A stretch of 64,000 nt of DNA, taken from the NCBI GenBank assembly GCA_016801845.1, contig CM028917.1, positions 1,514,001 through 1,578,000 of the forward strand, written 5' to 3'. The number at the start of each line of letters is the position of its first letter. The first letter of the stretch is position 1. Of the stretch, positions 1-11,543 are shown piece after piece. The translations under genes and the position numbers were made by a program. Below the pieces are notes generated by a model. That model was given only the letters and a program-made list of their open reading frames with translations. It was not told where the DNA came from and did not search any database. This DNA comes from Polydactylus sextarius. Lineage: Eukaryota; Chordata; Actinopteri; Polynemidae.

Positions 1-560
1 CCTTCATCTGACCAAAGTAGTGATTGCTTCATTGAACCTCTTATCGACTTCATCAGCTTCTGCCTTTTCATGCAGCTCTGTGAAGATATCCCATTGTCTG
101 TTGAGGAGGATTGTACGTTATTTAAACAGCTTGAATGATTCATTGACCCAAGAGATAAAGCACTACAGTGCTCCATAACATCAAAGGGACGTGATCTTCA
201 CCTTCAGTTCCTCTCATCTCGTTAACACCATTATCAGTAATGGATAATGGCCAGCGCCTCTGTCCTCCACTAATGAACACCAATATCAGTCTGTAGGTGT
301 TCAGGATTGATGACACGGCCTAATCGCCCTGTCTAATTGATACCTTACCATGCAGCACATATATTTCCCTGATTGGGTCACAGGGTGATCCCTGGGATAT
401 TGCACTGTGGCCAAGTGGTCTAATGAATATATCACCTCATTGAGTGATAAGAAGCCATGCCTGGGCTGATGGCAGGGGAAGAACCTCTTAATCTCATACC
501 TAATGGCACTCTCAATTTAGATAGAAAATCAATTAAGCCGAGCATGTTAACATGTGACAG

Positions 561-578
561 TGTGTGTGTGTGTGTGTG
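561..578. repeat. (TG)9 microsatellite
   Basis: Nine uninterrupted TG units within intron sequence; no other structure is seen. Confidence 0.95.
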
Positions 579-1320
579 ACTGTATAGTGATACAAAGTGG
601 GTTTGCATATGATGGTGTGTTTGACTTAGGATGGTTCACGCACAGTTTAACAGGAAATGATTTGAAGTTACTGTGGAGAATTTCAAAGTGCTCTACATCC
701 TTTAACCTCTCAAACAAGGAGTCATGCAATTAATATAAATATAGCCTGGTGTTTTTTCTGTCCAAGTCAGTCATGTTGACGGCCTTGATGAGTTTGATTC
801 ATTAATATTTTGTGATAAAGTGCAAGGTTTGGTTTTGATGGATGAATCCAAATTCGGTTACAAGTTGAATAAGTACCTGTATTTGCTTTCCTCTCAGGAA
901 AACAATAAGACCACCTCTTCATTTAAAGACCAGATGCAGATGTTTTATTTAGCTCTGCGTCCACTAATTCTCATTTTTACTATCAATGTAAAAAGCATTT
1001 CTGGCGTTGCCATCCTTGTATTTACTAGGTTAGTTGACTAAATTGATTTAGCTGATTAGTGTCAGTGCTGTAGTCAGTGTTCTAACTTGTCTGAAAACTT
1101 AAACAAGAGATTGAGTGAAGCAGATGTTGTGAAGAGTATTTCTGAGTGAAATAAATGACTATATAAAATGGATGACGCACTTCAACCTCGTCTCATTGTC
1201 TGAAGATAAAGCCAGACTGTTCTGGATATGGATGGTGCATTAAAATGTTTGGGCTTTATATACAGACATTCAGTTCAGAGACAGACACTAATGTTTTTTA
1301 AGCTCTTGCCCAACTGGCCA

Positions 1321-1770
1321 CCAAGCCCCTAAATGTGGTGCCAAAATACATTTTGAAGGCCCAAATGTCAACAAGCTATTTACCACAACATAAATCAGCT
1401 TCCTTTAATGTGACACCTCTGTAATTAGAAAGTCATTGCCAGGATAAAAATACAGCCTGTAAAAACTTTTCACCCCCTTGATATTTTCCACTTTTCCTTT
1501 TGTTTTTTTTTTTTTTTTTTTTTTTTTTAATGAGTGGTCACTATTATTTGGCTTTTTTTCATAAAAATAAAGAAACTACAACATTAAAGTTAAAACAGAT
1601 TTCTTCTCTAAGTAACGTCGGTTGATTAAAAGCAGATCATGTAAAATAAGTGACTGCATAAATATTCACACCCTTCAAGTTCGTATTTAATAGATGCACC
1701 TTTGTCTGCAGCCACAGCTCTCAGTCAGTCCTGCACATCCGCACTTTTACTTTGAAAAACAAGCAGTTTG
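1321..1770 (-). repeat. Composite Tc1-like repeat, copy 1
   Basis: About 450 bp that recurs in inverted orientation at roughly 11131-11543. Shared blocks include the AAATGTGGTGCCAAAATACA side flank, a Tc1-style end near 1450-1490 (TACAGCCTG, then a run of C before TTGATATTTTCC), and the internal stretch about TGACTGCATAAATATTCAC. A 26-base T tract (1503-1528) sits inside this copy. At about 1766 the repeat abuts the C-terminal coding remnant of the hAT transposase, so the two elements are fused there. The Tc1-like name rests on resemblance of the terminal sequence to teleost Tc1 ends; no transposase is encoded. Confidence 0.6.
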
Positions 1771-3343
1771 GTGGTTGAGATGTGAAGCACTTCACAGAGA
1801 TGGCTATCAGTAATTCTGGTTCTCAGTCTGCTTTTGTTCTGATTTAACAGAGAAAATGTTTGTTCACATATGTATGTCGAGCCGAACAAGCTCATCATTC
1901 TTTTTTTTTTTGGCGTCTCATCAGAGGAAACTTGGCATTATCCAAACTCTGATAGAAGCCAGGGAGGGAGAGAAGCTGATGTTGACTCTTCAGAGAATCA
2001 TCACATTGAATTTCAATCAGTTCTAACTGCAGACTCTCTTCCACTTCTTCTGCATCCACCAGGAAAGGGGTCGAGAACAGCTTGATTTGAATGACATAAA
2101 AATCTTGGAAACGCTGGTTGAATTGTGTCACGAGAGATGCAATCATAGACACATATTTCTCCTTTTTAGCACAAAGGTTGGCCTTTGGAAAAGCAGAATT
2201 TATTTCAGACAGCGCAGGGAAGTGCGCAACATTAAAGCTTCTTAGTTGTGTCTCAAACAGGCGGAGTTTTACACAGAAGGCTTTCATGTGTGCATACAGG
2301 TGTGGCAGCAGCTGTTCATTGCCTTGTAGGTTCTTGTTCAGTGTATTCAGATGATGAGTAAGATCAGCTAAAAATGCCAGGTCTGCCAGCCACAGAGGGT
2401 CACTCAGTTCATGAAGAGGTCGGCCCTTCTCTTTCAAAAACTGGTCCATTTCTGATCTCAGCGATTAAAACCGTTGCAGCACAGAGCCACGGCTGAGCCA
2501 GCACGTCAGAGTGGTCAGTCTTGGCACACAGTGCTTCTTGGTGGATTATACAGTTCATCCTAACAGCCTCACCTCCGCTCTCTTTTACCATGGCGCACAC
2601 CATCGATGCCATTCCTTTGCGCTCGCCCGTCATGGCCGGAGCTCCATCCGTTGTTACTCCACAAAGCTTGTCCCATTTAAGCCCCATCTTTTCAACAGCC
2701 TCTGACACAGCTTCAAAAATATCTCTACCCGTCGTTGTGCCTTTTAGGCTCATCATATCAAGCAGCTCCTCCGTACAGCAAAAATTATCATCTACACCCC
2801 GCAAAAAAATTAACAGCTGCGCGGTGTCTGTGGCATCTGTGCTCTCATCGCATGCTATCGAGTAAAAATCATCTGACAAGTCCTCGATTCTCCGCACCAC
2901 TGTATTTCTGGATAAGCTCGCGTTGTTGAAATTCTGCACTTTTTTTGGGCACATTATTTCTGTGACTTTGAGGAGGCACTGCTTTATGAAATCACCATCT
3001 GAGAACGGTTTGCCATGCTGGGTGATAAGTTTCAGCGACTTCATAGCTTGCTGTTGTGGCATTTTCCTGTATTTTGTTAGCATGAAAAAAAAACTCTTTT
3101 TGAGCCTGCAGGCTAGCTGCCATTTGCTTGAATTTCTTTTTGTTTGGCACCGGTGTACGATGTGTAGCTCTGAAGATTGGTCTCATAGTGCCGACGGACA
3201 TTTTACTTTTTTTATCACAGCAACATCTTCATTGCACACTTTCCACACATTCAGTTGATTTCTTTGAAGAAACAATTATTTTCCCACCATGTTTGAAATC
3301 TTCTACACTCACTTGCTATTTTGCCTTTCTTCGCTGCTGCCAT
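1725..3343 (-). pseudogene. hAT transposase pseudogene (GTF2IRD2/ZBED-like type)
   Basis: A decayed hAT-type transposase. In order it shows a BED zinc-finger N-terminus remnant starting with an ATG at 3343, the conserved motif CDESTDATDTAQ, then TTDGAPAMTG and CIIHQEALC, the alpha-helical middle with LHELSDPLWLADLAFL, and the C-terminal dimerisation motif FGSTYICEQTFS at about 1885. Breaks visible in the sequence are: a stop plus frame change in the BED region (about 3245); a frame change at an A-run near 3085; a missing stretch after RRIEDLS (about 2880); a larger deletion just before WLSRG (about 2505); an in-frame stop shortly after it (about 2465); and a frame change at the A-run near 1905. 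The last residues before the stop at 1725 come from the fused repeat and not from hAT. The copy cannot make an active enzyme. The family also gave rise to host genes such as GTF2IRD2, but the number of lesions argues against domestication here. Confidence 0.88.
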
Positions 3344-3562
3344 TTCTGGTGACTGGCGCTAAAAGTGTTCTTTGCTTAATTTTGTTTATCGGAGAAGCAC
3401 CGTTTTCGTGGCTGGCTCTATCTAGTGTTGAAACTGAGAAGAGTTGAGCTCAACCGTTTTGTGCTGGTCATATTCAATTATATTTTAAGAAGTTGCTGTG
3501 GGCCAATAAAAACTGGACCACGGGCCGCAGTTGGCCCATGGGCCGTAGTTTGGACACCCCTG
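1766..3562 (-). mobile_element. hAT-superfamily DNA transposon remnant, one end missing
   Basis: The element is oriented on the minus strand. Its 5' terminus is recognisable at 3562: the minus strand starts CAGGGGTGTCCAAACTACGG, followed by a GGCCC-rich subterminal region typical of this hAT family. The other terminus is not found; at about 1766 the coding remnant runs straight into an unrelated Tc1-like repeat. The base run ATGTATTG directly outside the preserved end could be half of an 8-bp target duplication, but with the other end lost this cannot be confirmed. The insertion lies inside a grin2c intron. Confidence 0.75.
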
Positions 3563-4118
3563 ATGTATTGTGTCATAGTCTATGGTTCAGTCTTTTTTAT
3601 CAGTCTCTGTCTCATAAACACTTTTAATCCCTCGCACTGTATGTATTGTCCTCTTCCAGTTTCCAGATGTGATGACAACACATCACAATTCCAAGTCAAG
3701 ATCAATATTTGTCAGAACCAACGGGCCAGTCGGGCTTCTTAGCTAGCCTGCTAGTCTATGTTGCACACTGCAGTTTGTCACATACTTGCGTAATTTGCCA
3801 GTTATCTTGATGCCATTAGCAGGCTGAGTTTGAGTTGCTCAGTAAATCAATACCTCAGAGTCTATGACATATCAACACCTAATTACCAGTCAGAACAGCC
3901 CAGTGCAGTTTGATATGTTCCCTGTAACATAACGTGTCTGTATGTTGAACCATGCAGTCACTGAGTGGAACAATTCAGCTCTTAAGTTGTGGAAACCACC
4001 AACTTCACCATTAATATATGTAAGTTCGGTTCAGACAAAACGCTGTCAACCAACCCAGAGTTTCGAACGTGTATCAGCTTATTTGTTCTGTGTTGTTGAG
4101 TGGCAGCTTCACTTACAC

Positions 4119-4328
4119 CTCTGTCTTGTTGGACTGCCGTCGGCAGGGCACTGTGTTGCTCACACAAGTACCGGTCAGAGGGTCCACCGACTCCACAATG
4201 ACAAAGGGCCGCTCCTCCAGCGTGGCCACCGTCAGGTGCCTGTAATCCGACACAGGCTCCAGGTAAGTGCCGTACCGCGGCCACACGGGGTACCTCATCT
4301 GCAGGATCCCCGTTTCATAGTTCCCCAC
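4119..4328 (-). CDS. grin2c: grin2c coding exon: end of ATD and start of S1 ligand-binding lobe
   Basis: Fourth visible coding exon of a GluN2 NMDA-receptor subunit. It opens after a clean acceptor (CTACTTCAG) with VGNYETGILQMRYPVWPRYG, which links the amino-terminal domain to the ligand-binding domain. It continues with HLTVATLEERPFVIVE, the first beta-strand of S1 that is diagnostic for GluN2, then TGTCVSNTVPCRRQSNKT. The two cysteines there are expected to pair with the Cys-Cys of the next exon, which is outside the window; NKT is a potential N-glycosylation site. Glutamate-contacting residues lie further on and are not seen. VPCRRQSN matches GluN2C rather than GluN2A, 2B or 2D. The donor is ambiguous: GAG|GTGTAA gives 210 bp and phase 0, while GGT|GTAAGT two bases later is closer to consensus and gives 212 bp. 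Confidence 0.93.
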
Positions 4329-6556
4329 CTGAAGTAGTCAGCAGACAGAAAAGGGGCAAGTGTGAAAAAATGTGTGATGCGGTGCAGAAACAGACGAAAC
4401 GAGAAACCTGTTGATCTTGAATAAACATAAATAAATGAAGGTGAGAAATATGGGCAAAATGGCTTAGCTCCTCATATATCTTTGATAAAACCATCCCTCC
4501 CTCCTCTATCACAGCGTCCAATCTTTTCCCAGCTCTTTGACTGTATACATTGTTATCGCACTTCTGTGATTTGTGCAGTGACAAGTCGTTTTTTTAGTTT
4601 GTAGACAGGTTTAGAAGAAATTGATTTTTGGGTCACTTGGGATGTGTGTGAGTGTAATTATACATCTAATGCAATGAAAGCAATTCCAGCCCCCCGCTAT
4701 ACAACCAGTTAGCTAATTTTAATTGGATATTGTGGAGGAAATGAGAGTGTGGGCAGGCTGAATGCATAATCAGGACCTAGAATTAGTTTTCAGACTTGCT
4801 TATTTCAAAGAAGCCGTGACTTGTTTAGGAGTATGTTGCACAAATGTGTCACTTTGACTCTTAACAGTTTGAATCACCCTGAGAAACAAAGTAATGACGG
4901 TCTTAGAGGACCAGTCGGATTAAACAAACCAGCGACACGTTCCACTGATTCTTAACTATGTTGAATCATATGGGGCCGTTAACTGCTTTAGCTGCTGTAA
5001 TTCAGCAAAAGAATTACAAAAAAGCTTTCTTTAATGTAAAGTGTTCACCAGGCAGTAACGTTTTGAAAACTTTTCAGTTCTGTTTCTGCATGTTCACTGT
5101 AACGAGGATCACTTTATTGCATCAATTTGAATAGTTTTTTTTTTTTTTTTTAATCACCGTTTCTAGTAAAAGCTGAATTATTACTTAAATTAATTGTCCA
5201 CAAAAATGGTATTTAACGGTTCCTATTTACAAGGCTGTAATCAACAAAAAACAATTAAACCATCAACTCTGCAGTATTTAAGAACATTAATTACTCATTT
5301 TACTGTGGCAATAAACAAACAAAACAATTTGTGGAGATTTTTGTTACTGCTTCCAATCCAACCAATCACAACTCGTGCTTCTTTGGCTCGTCTAATCCAT
5401 GTAAACTCATGTTATTTGTAACATGCACCAACGCTGTTTACCTGGGAATAAATATACTGTGCTAACTCTCTGGAGGCTTGACAAACAGCAGTTTGGTGTT
5501 TTATTGTTTTGGTGATAAAGTCCTGTATCTTACTCTGTGTCGTCATCTTCCTGGGACCTGCAGGGCCTCATTTGTGCCAGATTCTGCCAGAACAGGATCT
5601 GGGAGCTCAGAGACTGGGACCGGCGCCTGTTTGATTGGGTCTGGCAATAATATTATTTGATCTGTTATTGTTTTATTCCCCGCTGACGTTACACTGAAAT
5701 TGCTGGATGCATTTTAAATTAGATATATAAAAGAAAGAAAGTCATGCCTAAGGCACATGGTGTAATGTTTGTTGTGTTAAATTAAATGGAAGTGTTGCAA
5801 TCTGATGGACAGACACAGTGTTTCACTTATGTTCCTTTTTTAAACCTGCTGCTTTTTGTGGTTGTCAGAAAACTTTTGCCTATTCATATAAGGCCTATAC
5901 ATATAAAATGGTGGTGATTGTGCTGATTATTAATTACAAATTAATGATCCTTTGTTTAGTTTTAACAACACAACTATTACTGGATTTTTGTGGCTGATGC
6001 TATTTCCAACATTTGGGACTGAAAAATGATTGTATGCGTGTGGATATTCTTACTCTCTATATGTTGTCGGTTGTTGGTCCATCTGAGGTGGAGATTATTA
6101 GTTTTGCTCTGTGAGGGACTATACAGTTTATACAGTGCATATATATAGGAGTAGCTCACGTCCATGTTTGTTCAAACCGTGAGCTGAACTGGTCATGTGG
6201 AGCAGCAGGATGATACTAGCCTGTGCCTGTCATCAGAGCATGCTGTGTGCATGTTCCAGGACTGGGCTTACCGGCCAATTGTTTGTACAGCTTACAGGTA
6301 ATAACCATTGGCAACCTGAATCATCATGTGCACAGGTAAAATCAGGATTGTAGCTTCAGTAAACATAATCTCAGACCACATGATAATCATGGAAATCATT
6401 TCTGGGCTTTCCTGTAGACTGCAGGAATCCTTCTCATTCAAATCATCAACATTAATATGTTGCTGTTAATGCCTACACTCGTGGTTTTTCCAGGCTTTTC
6501 CTGGTGGCAGGAATTTGCTCAGATGCATTAGAGAGATTGGCCACTAATGTTAGCCT

Positions 6557-6602
6557 TAATTTCCCTTTGGGATCAATAAAGCATTCGTTCATTCATTCAT
6601 TG
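6557..6602 (+). repeat. Retroelement 3' tail with (ATTC)n
   Basis: The string AATTTCCCTTTGGGATCAAT followed by AAAGCATTC and then ATTC units resembles the 3' tail shared by fish LINE/SINE families that end in a short tandem repeat. Only this tail can be recognised; the body of the element upstream is not identifiable. Confidence 0.5.
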
Positions 6603-6811
6603 ATGAGTTCTGGCCTAGCAGTTCAACCCAAAGGGGGTGGTGGAGGTTGGGTTCTGAGTAGTTCTTCCACACTAAAAAATGAAAAAAATCCATTCCTTAA
6701 CATGCTTTGCCACAAAGACTTAAAATATTATTGTACACATTACGGTTACTGCTAATTGGAACTAAGTGGAATTGGAAGGATGTGGATGTGGAAGTCCAGT
6801 TACTGCATACC

Positions 6812-6846
6812 TCTACATACATCAGCATACATCTGATGTATGTAGA
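6812..6846. repeat. Perfect inverted repeat (14-bp arms, 7-base loop)
   Basis: Arms at 6812-6825 (TCTACATACATCAG) and 6833-6846 are exact reverse complements, with loop CATACAT. A second, unrelated hairpin follows 18 bases later, separated by a short TATC repeat. Confidence 0.9.
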
Positions 6847-6863
6847 TGTATCTATCTATCTAT

Positions 6864-6900
6864 AATCAATTTTAAGAGAAAAGCTCTCTTAAAATTGATT
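6864..6900. repeat. Perfect inverted repeat (16-bp arms, 5-base loop)
   Basis: Arms AATCAATTTTAAGAGA (6864-6879) and its exact complement (6885-6900) flank the loop AAAGC. The arms are AT-rich, so this may be a cruciform-prone site or the end of a palindromic transposon fragment; it does not resemble a typical long microRNA precursor. Confidence 0.9.
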
Positions 6901-7555
6901 TGTTCATTAGTCAACTCAGGCAATCTGTCAGATTTAGTTCTGGTGCTGGCTCTTCTGTGACATTATCTGTCCAATATTGCCTTTTCATAAATCAGTAATT
7001 GTGGATTATTACAGTCCGTGTGGGACTTTGTCAGAGTCACAGGAGAAAGAATAAAAGATAAGAACAACACGTTCCTCCACGCTCGCTAACCTTTAAAGAT
7101 GATCTATGTAAGTTTTCTCCTCTGCCGACCTTGGGTGGTGGTGAGCATGAGCACTCACCTAAAGCTTCAGCCGTTGTTGCATTTTAAAAGACAAAAGGTT
7201 ACAACACGTCCTCTGAGGAGTCTGAGGAGCGCTGCAGTGCTAGAGACCAGCTTTTACTGTGAACTTGGAACATTTCCTCTGGACTTATAGTTGTTGTAAA
7301 AGGGACTTATGTTTACCTTCTTTAAATGATATTTACATGTTGCTGTAGCACTGTGAATGTCGTTAACTCCCCAGAGAGCTGAAAGTGTCCGACAGGACAA
7401 AGGTTTCTCCCTTCTACATAATCTCTGCTGTTTATACAGAACGTGTGACAAACCTGTGTTCACAGCAATCACTAGACTTTGTCGGAGTGAACTGAAACCA
7501 TGGAAAGTTCTAGGAGCGGGTGGGAGGTGGGGGCAGTGGGGCTGGTGGGTGGGTG

Positions 7556-7602
7556 TACAATACAATACAATACAAAACAAAACAATACAAAACAATACAA
7601 AT
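7556..7602 (+). repeat. (ACAAT)n / (ACAAA)n pentanucleotide microsatellite
   Basis: Imperfect tandem array of five-base units that alternate between ACAAT and ACAAA. Confidence 0.9.
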
Positions 7603-9287
7603 ACCCTAAATCTCTGTGGACTTTTCAGTTGTGCTTCTCTCCTGTCAATCATATTGATCGGCTCCATTGTTTACCTATCGTTTCATTTTTGGGTGTTTAG
7701 CCAAGTCAATCAGAATTTCAGATTTTAGGCAAATACACAGCTTTGTAAAATTATCATGTCCCTGTGGCCGCACACACTGAGAAGATCTTTGTTGCTCATT
7801 CAAGTGGGATACCATGACAAGTCCTGCTGTTTGTCTTCACAGCACATTGAGACGTGTGCAGCTGTAGATGTACGAGACAAACATACAGTAACTGTCACTA
7901 GTGTAAGTAACAAGACTTCCATGTGGAAAATACTTCCATTAGTTTGTTTTTTCCGGTTATCGATCGTTTGCCAGACTGAAATTTCAGGCCTTTTGCATGT
8001 CACATTTTATACCTCCAGAGAGCAGCAGACTTTCGGTCCTGCATATCACCCTGCAAGATAACGGTAATGACAGGAAACACTTCTTTTCATCCTCCGGCGA
8101 TTCCTCCTCTCTGACGCTGTTCTATTTTGTCACGCTTTCCCACCATCCTCCCAAGTTACCTTGACTTTCAGATCTGGGAGGAAGTCAGAGAAGCAGCCGA
8201 ACAATGACTCTCAGGAAGAAGCAAATGACAGCAGCTGCATGTGATAAGAGGATTGTGTGATTTAAGGTTAATAAATAAAGAGAGCAGTGTGAAGTATTGG
8301 TCCGTACAGTGTCAGGCTGGGGTTGGTAATACCTTGGTGATGTATGAACGTCACAGACTGGTTCACAGCCGGCGCTGTGTAAAAGACGACTAGAAAAAAA
8401 AGGCAATCAAAAAGTGGAATTGATTTTCAGCTCTCAGAGAGACGATGCCGGAGGCAATGGAAAGTTAAACACAGAGCAGGTATTACCTCACACTTTTTAG
8501 CTGAAATTTTGAGCTCTGAAGGAGCGAGAAAAACATTTTTTCCTCACACAAAAGGTTTATGTAAAGGTCAGCAATGGTGGGAATGAGAGGACACATTTAC
8601 CTTCAACTCTGAGCTGAAATCTCAACTTATGCCAAGAAGTCTTAGCTGCTCTCTGTGAAAGTGTCTCTGGTTGAATGTTACCAAACCTGATGTTTTCACA
8701 AGGTTTGTCATAGCACAGTGACACAGCCAATCCATGTCACTGCCACTTCATTATTATATTATATTTCTTAATTTTGAGACTGTGCTTGTTCATTAAGTCA
8801 GACTGTTAGACCTGCCAACTTTACTGTTTGTCTTTGCACAGAGGACGAAGATACTGAGACAGTTAAAAACCCCTCAGATCTACTGGGAGTTTTGCAGAGG
8901 AGAACAATGCCCTTCAACATAAATATCCAGCATTAGGACAGAAAGTGAAAGACAAAGCTGCTTTTGTCTGAGTTCAGATAAGAAGCTGCTCACCAGAAAT
9001 CCAAAAGAAGAAAACTTAAAAAACAAATGAGAGAGTTGAGTTTGATGGAGTTCATCCTGTTAATCAGTGGTACCTGCACTCTGCATCCAGTGATGTGTAA
9101 ACTGTTGGATTTTTGTTGTGTTTCATGTGACACTAAACCTCAGCAATAATAATAATTTGCCATTTTAACCTCTGAAATTAGGGTCAAAGTAAATGCAAAT
9201 TGATAGTTTGTCTTAGGCCTTTGGAAGAATTTAATGAAGTTTTTCTGATCCTGGTTTTAGAAAATCCTCTATTGATGAAAAAATCCT

Positions 9288-9690
9288 GGATCAGGTCTCA
9301 GTGAGTCTCATCTGACCTCACATATTTATTAATAAACTTTGTAGTTTATCAGCAGAATAAAAGGTTCAGTCTCTGTTAACCGGCCTGTTGTTAGCTGTTT
9401 AAACAGCTAAGCTAACGGACAGCTAACAGCCTGCTAACTGCAGCTGGACCAGAGTCCTGGTTGTGGTCTGCAGCCTCAGTGAGCTCAGTGGGTTCTCCAC
9501 CTGAACAGAACCACAACTACTGTCTCTACGTGCAGAACCAGACCAGTTGTTGGTGAGCAGCTGCTGGACATTCAAATGAAAATACTTCTATGTAGCAGGT
9601 GATAAATAATTAACAGCTTTGTCCAAATGTTCAGGCTTCATGTGAACTAAGCAATAATCTGACTGGTTGTGACTGGTAGTTTCAACAGAA
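9288..9690 (-). repeat. Dispersed repeat family, longest copy
   Basis: The region is shared, in reverse orientation, with 20038-20190 and 46339-46494: the core reads, on the minus strand, GACAGTAGTTGTGGTTCTGT then AGGTGGAGAAC, followed by CAGAC(C)AGAACCAG and the GTTAGCAGGCTAGCTGTT block. Its right part (about 9570-9690; GTCCAAATGTTCAGG then TGTGAACTAAGCAA) is shared with 22775-22886 and 39182-39260. This copy therefore links the two groups into one family of at least 400 bp. It has no coding capacity; the class is unknown. Confidence 0.75.
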
Positions 9691-10584
9691 CATATGGTGA
9701 TATGATATGATCATTTGGCCTGATCGCACCTTATTGGGAAGTCCAGTGTCCAGTCCAGTATCATTTTATTCTTTCTGTAGTGGTATTGGATCAGTGTTCT
9801 GTATCACTCAACACAAATTCTGATATCTAAGTGTCTCAAAAAGTAATATCTCTATAGTTAGTGTTTTATACCCCTGACTACATATAATTTTGTAATGTCT
9901 GTATAAATAAATGATCAGAGCAGACTTTGTAGTGATTCATGCACAAAATGGCCCCTGTCGGTTTCCACGCTCAGTTTGTTTGCATTTTTTACCATCACAG
10001 CTTCCCATCAGCCCTGAGCCTCTATAACATATTGGAAATTACCAGGAAGTTGGAGGCGAAAACATCAGTACATCATAATTAGCTGCGAACGTGCCTGTGG
10101 CTGTTTACTTTAAGCAGTATCATGTTTAACTAAATACCTTCCATTCAACCGGTGGAAGAAGTGAACTCCCTCCAGTCTGGTGTCCACATCACATCCACCC
10201 CCTGTGGTTAAATGAATGTTTCAATCTCAAAATGAGTCAATGAGGCAGCATACTGCAGCAGAGTGCCCTGATAAAAGTCAGTCCGAGTGTGGGTTTTATT
10301 TGAATATCTTTTGAATAGATTGCAGGGTGGGGGTGTAACCATGGCTGCGTGTGATTAGGAGATGATCCATAAGTAAGTAGTTCATTGATGTCAGTGGAGT
10401 TCTGATTCTTCTAACTAGTCCTCACACAAAGACCAACCATGTATGAAATCACTTATCTCAACCTGAGACACAGGGAGACGTGTAAGTGTAGCCACTCATG
10501 TTTTCTCATTGTCTGTAATGCCACTGTAAAAACACAGGAAAAAAAAAAAACAAACTTAAAAATATGGAATAAAATGTGTCTTAC

Positions 10585-10699
10585 CTTGTCCCACTGTTTC
10601 TCTCTATCCAGAGTGATGATGATCATGGCCGGATTCACCAGGTAACCGTTACTGTTGAAGGAGAAGTCGTTGTGTTCCCAGGTCACATTCAGCATGTGC
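10585..10699 (-). CDS. grin2c: grin2c coding exon: distal ATD segment
   Basis: A 115-bp exon with a strong acceptor (CTTCTCTGCAG|G) and donor (AAG|GTAAGA). Its first base completes the AGG Arg codon split from the preceding exon. The exon encodes HMLNVTWEHNDFSFNSNGYL and continues to REKQWDK, the conserved C-terminal portion of the GluN2 amino-terminal domain just before the linker. NVT is a potential N-glycosylation site. It ends in phase 0, so the next exon starts cleanly with Val-Gly. Sequence, size and phases leave no doubt that it belongs with the exons on either side. Confidence 0.95.
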
Positions 10700-11042
10700 C
10701 TGCAGAGAAGCAAAGACGAGGAAGATCAGTGACAGTGCTGTCAGTATAGCGGACACTGGACACTGATATTGATAGATATTGGTCAGTAAACCATATATCA
10801 GTATTGACATACAGAGTGCAATATTAACTATGGTCCACTGGCCAATGGCCATCAAGAGTTACTCTTGGGCCAAATAATGTGGACATGTGGGTGGTCACCA
10901 GTCTTCACCATGGAGACTCATTCCTACACACTCACAGAGAGTGTGAATGAGACGGACTGAGAAAAAGACAGCTAAGTGAGAAAAAGTGAGCTACAGACTA
11001 TGACACAGTACAATTAGATTATGTTTTCATGTAAATAATGAC

Positions 11043-11543
11043 TATAAAAAGTTTTCACTCTTTTTTGTTTTTTCTTTTATAAATAGAATCATAAAGATAA
11101 TTTGGCTTTTTTTTTGACAATAATCTAAAACTGCTTGTTTTACAAAGAAGAGTAAAAGTGCAGGACCAAAGGTTCATCTATTAACTACGGACTTGAAGGG
11201 TGAGAATATTTATGCAGTCACTTATTTTACATGATCTACTTTTGATTAACTGATGTTACTTTGTAGAAATCTGTTTTAACTTTAATGTTGTAGAGTTTCT
11301 TTATTCTTTTGAAAAAAGCCAGATGATAGTGACCACTTATAAAAGCAATAAAAGAGGAAAATATCTAGGGGGTGAAGACTTCTTACGGGCTGTATTTGTA
11401 TTCTGGTAATGACTTTCTAATCACTGAAGTGTCACATTAAAGGAGGCTGATTAATGTTGTGGAAAAGTGCCTTTTTTTCTGTTTTTATTGAAGCTGACAT
11501 TTGGGCCTTCAAAATGTATTTTGGCACCACATTTAGTGGCTTG
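11043..11543 (+). repeat. Composite Tc1-like repeat, copy 2 (inverted relative to copy 1)
   Basis: The left end, TATAAAAAGTTTTCACTC at 11043, mirrors the right end near 11375-11397 (GGGGGTGAAGACTTCTTACG then GGCTGTA), so a non-autonomous Tc1-like element of about 355 bp with imperfect terminal repeats can be drawn. Shared similarity with copy 1 (1321-1770) continues past the right end to about 11543 (AAAATGTATTTTGGCACCAC), so the duplicated unit is larger than the Tc1-like element alone. No coding capacity. Confidence 0.6.

Larger units (their letters stand above)
1..4116 (-). other. grin2c intron (partial), downstream of the last visible exon
   Basis: This is intronic sequence running past the window edge. 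The next expected grin2c exon, which should encode the Cys-Cys-Lys-Gly-Phe-Cys part of S1, is not present, so it lies outside the window. The intron contains a TG microsatellite, a composite Tc1-like repeat and a hAT transposon remnant (separate entries). Positions 1-560, 579-1320 and 3563-4116 show no convincing gene, RNA or structured repeat. Confidence 0.75.
4329..10584 (-). other. grin2c intron (6.26 kb)
   Basis: AT-rich intron between two well-bounded exons. It carries a LINE/SINE-type tail (6557), two adjacent perfect hairpins (6812-6900), an ACAAT-type microsatellite (7556) and a copy of a dispersed repeat (9288-9690), listed separately. The remainder (4329-6556, 7603-9287, 9691-10584) shows no gene or structured RNA that I can support. 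Confidence 0.8.

Noticed and set aside
2118..2865. Plus-strand open frames across 2.1-2.9 kb
   Set aside because: They are antisense to the hAT transposase remnant and show no homology.
7254..7728. Overlapping open frames of 120-137 residues at 7.25-7.73 kb
   Set aside because: They run through a pentanucleotide microsatellite and lack recognisable domains or good splice signals.
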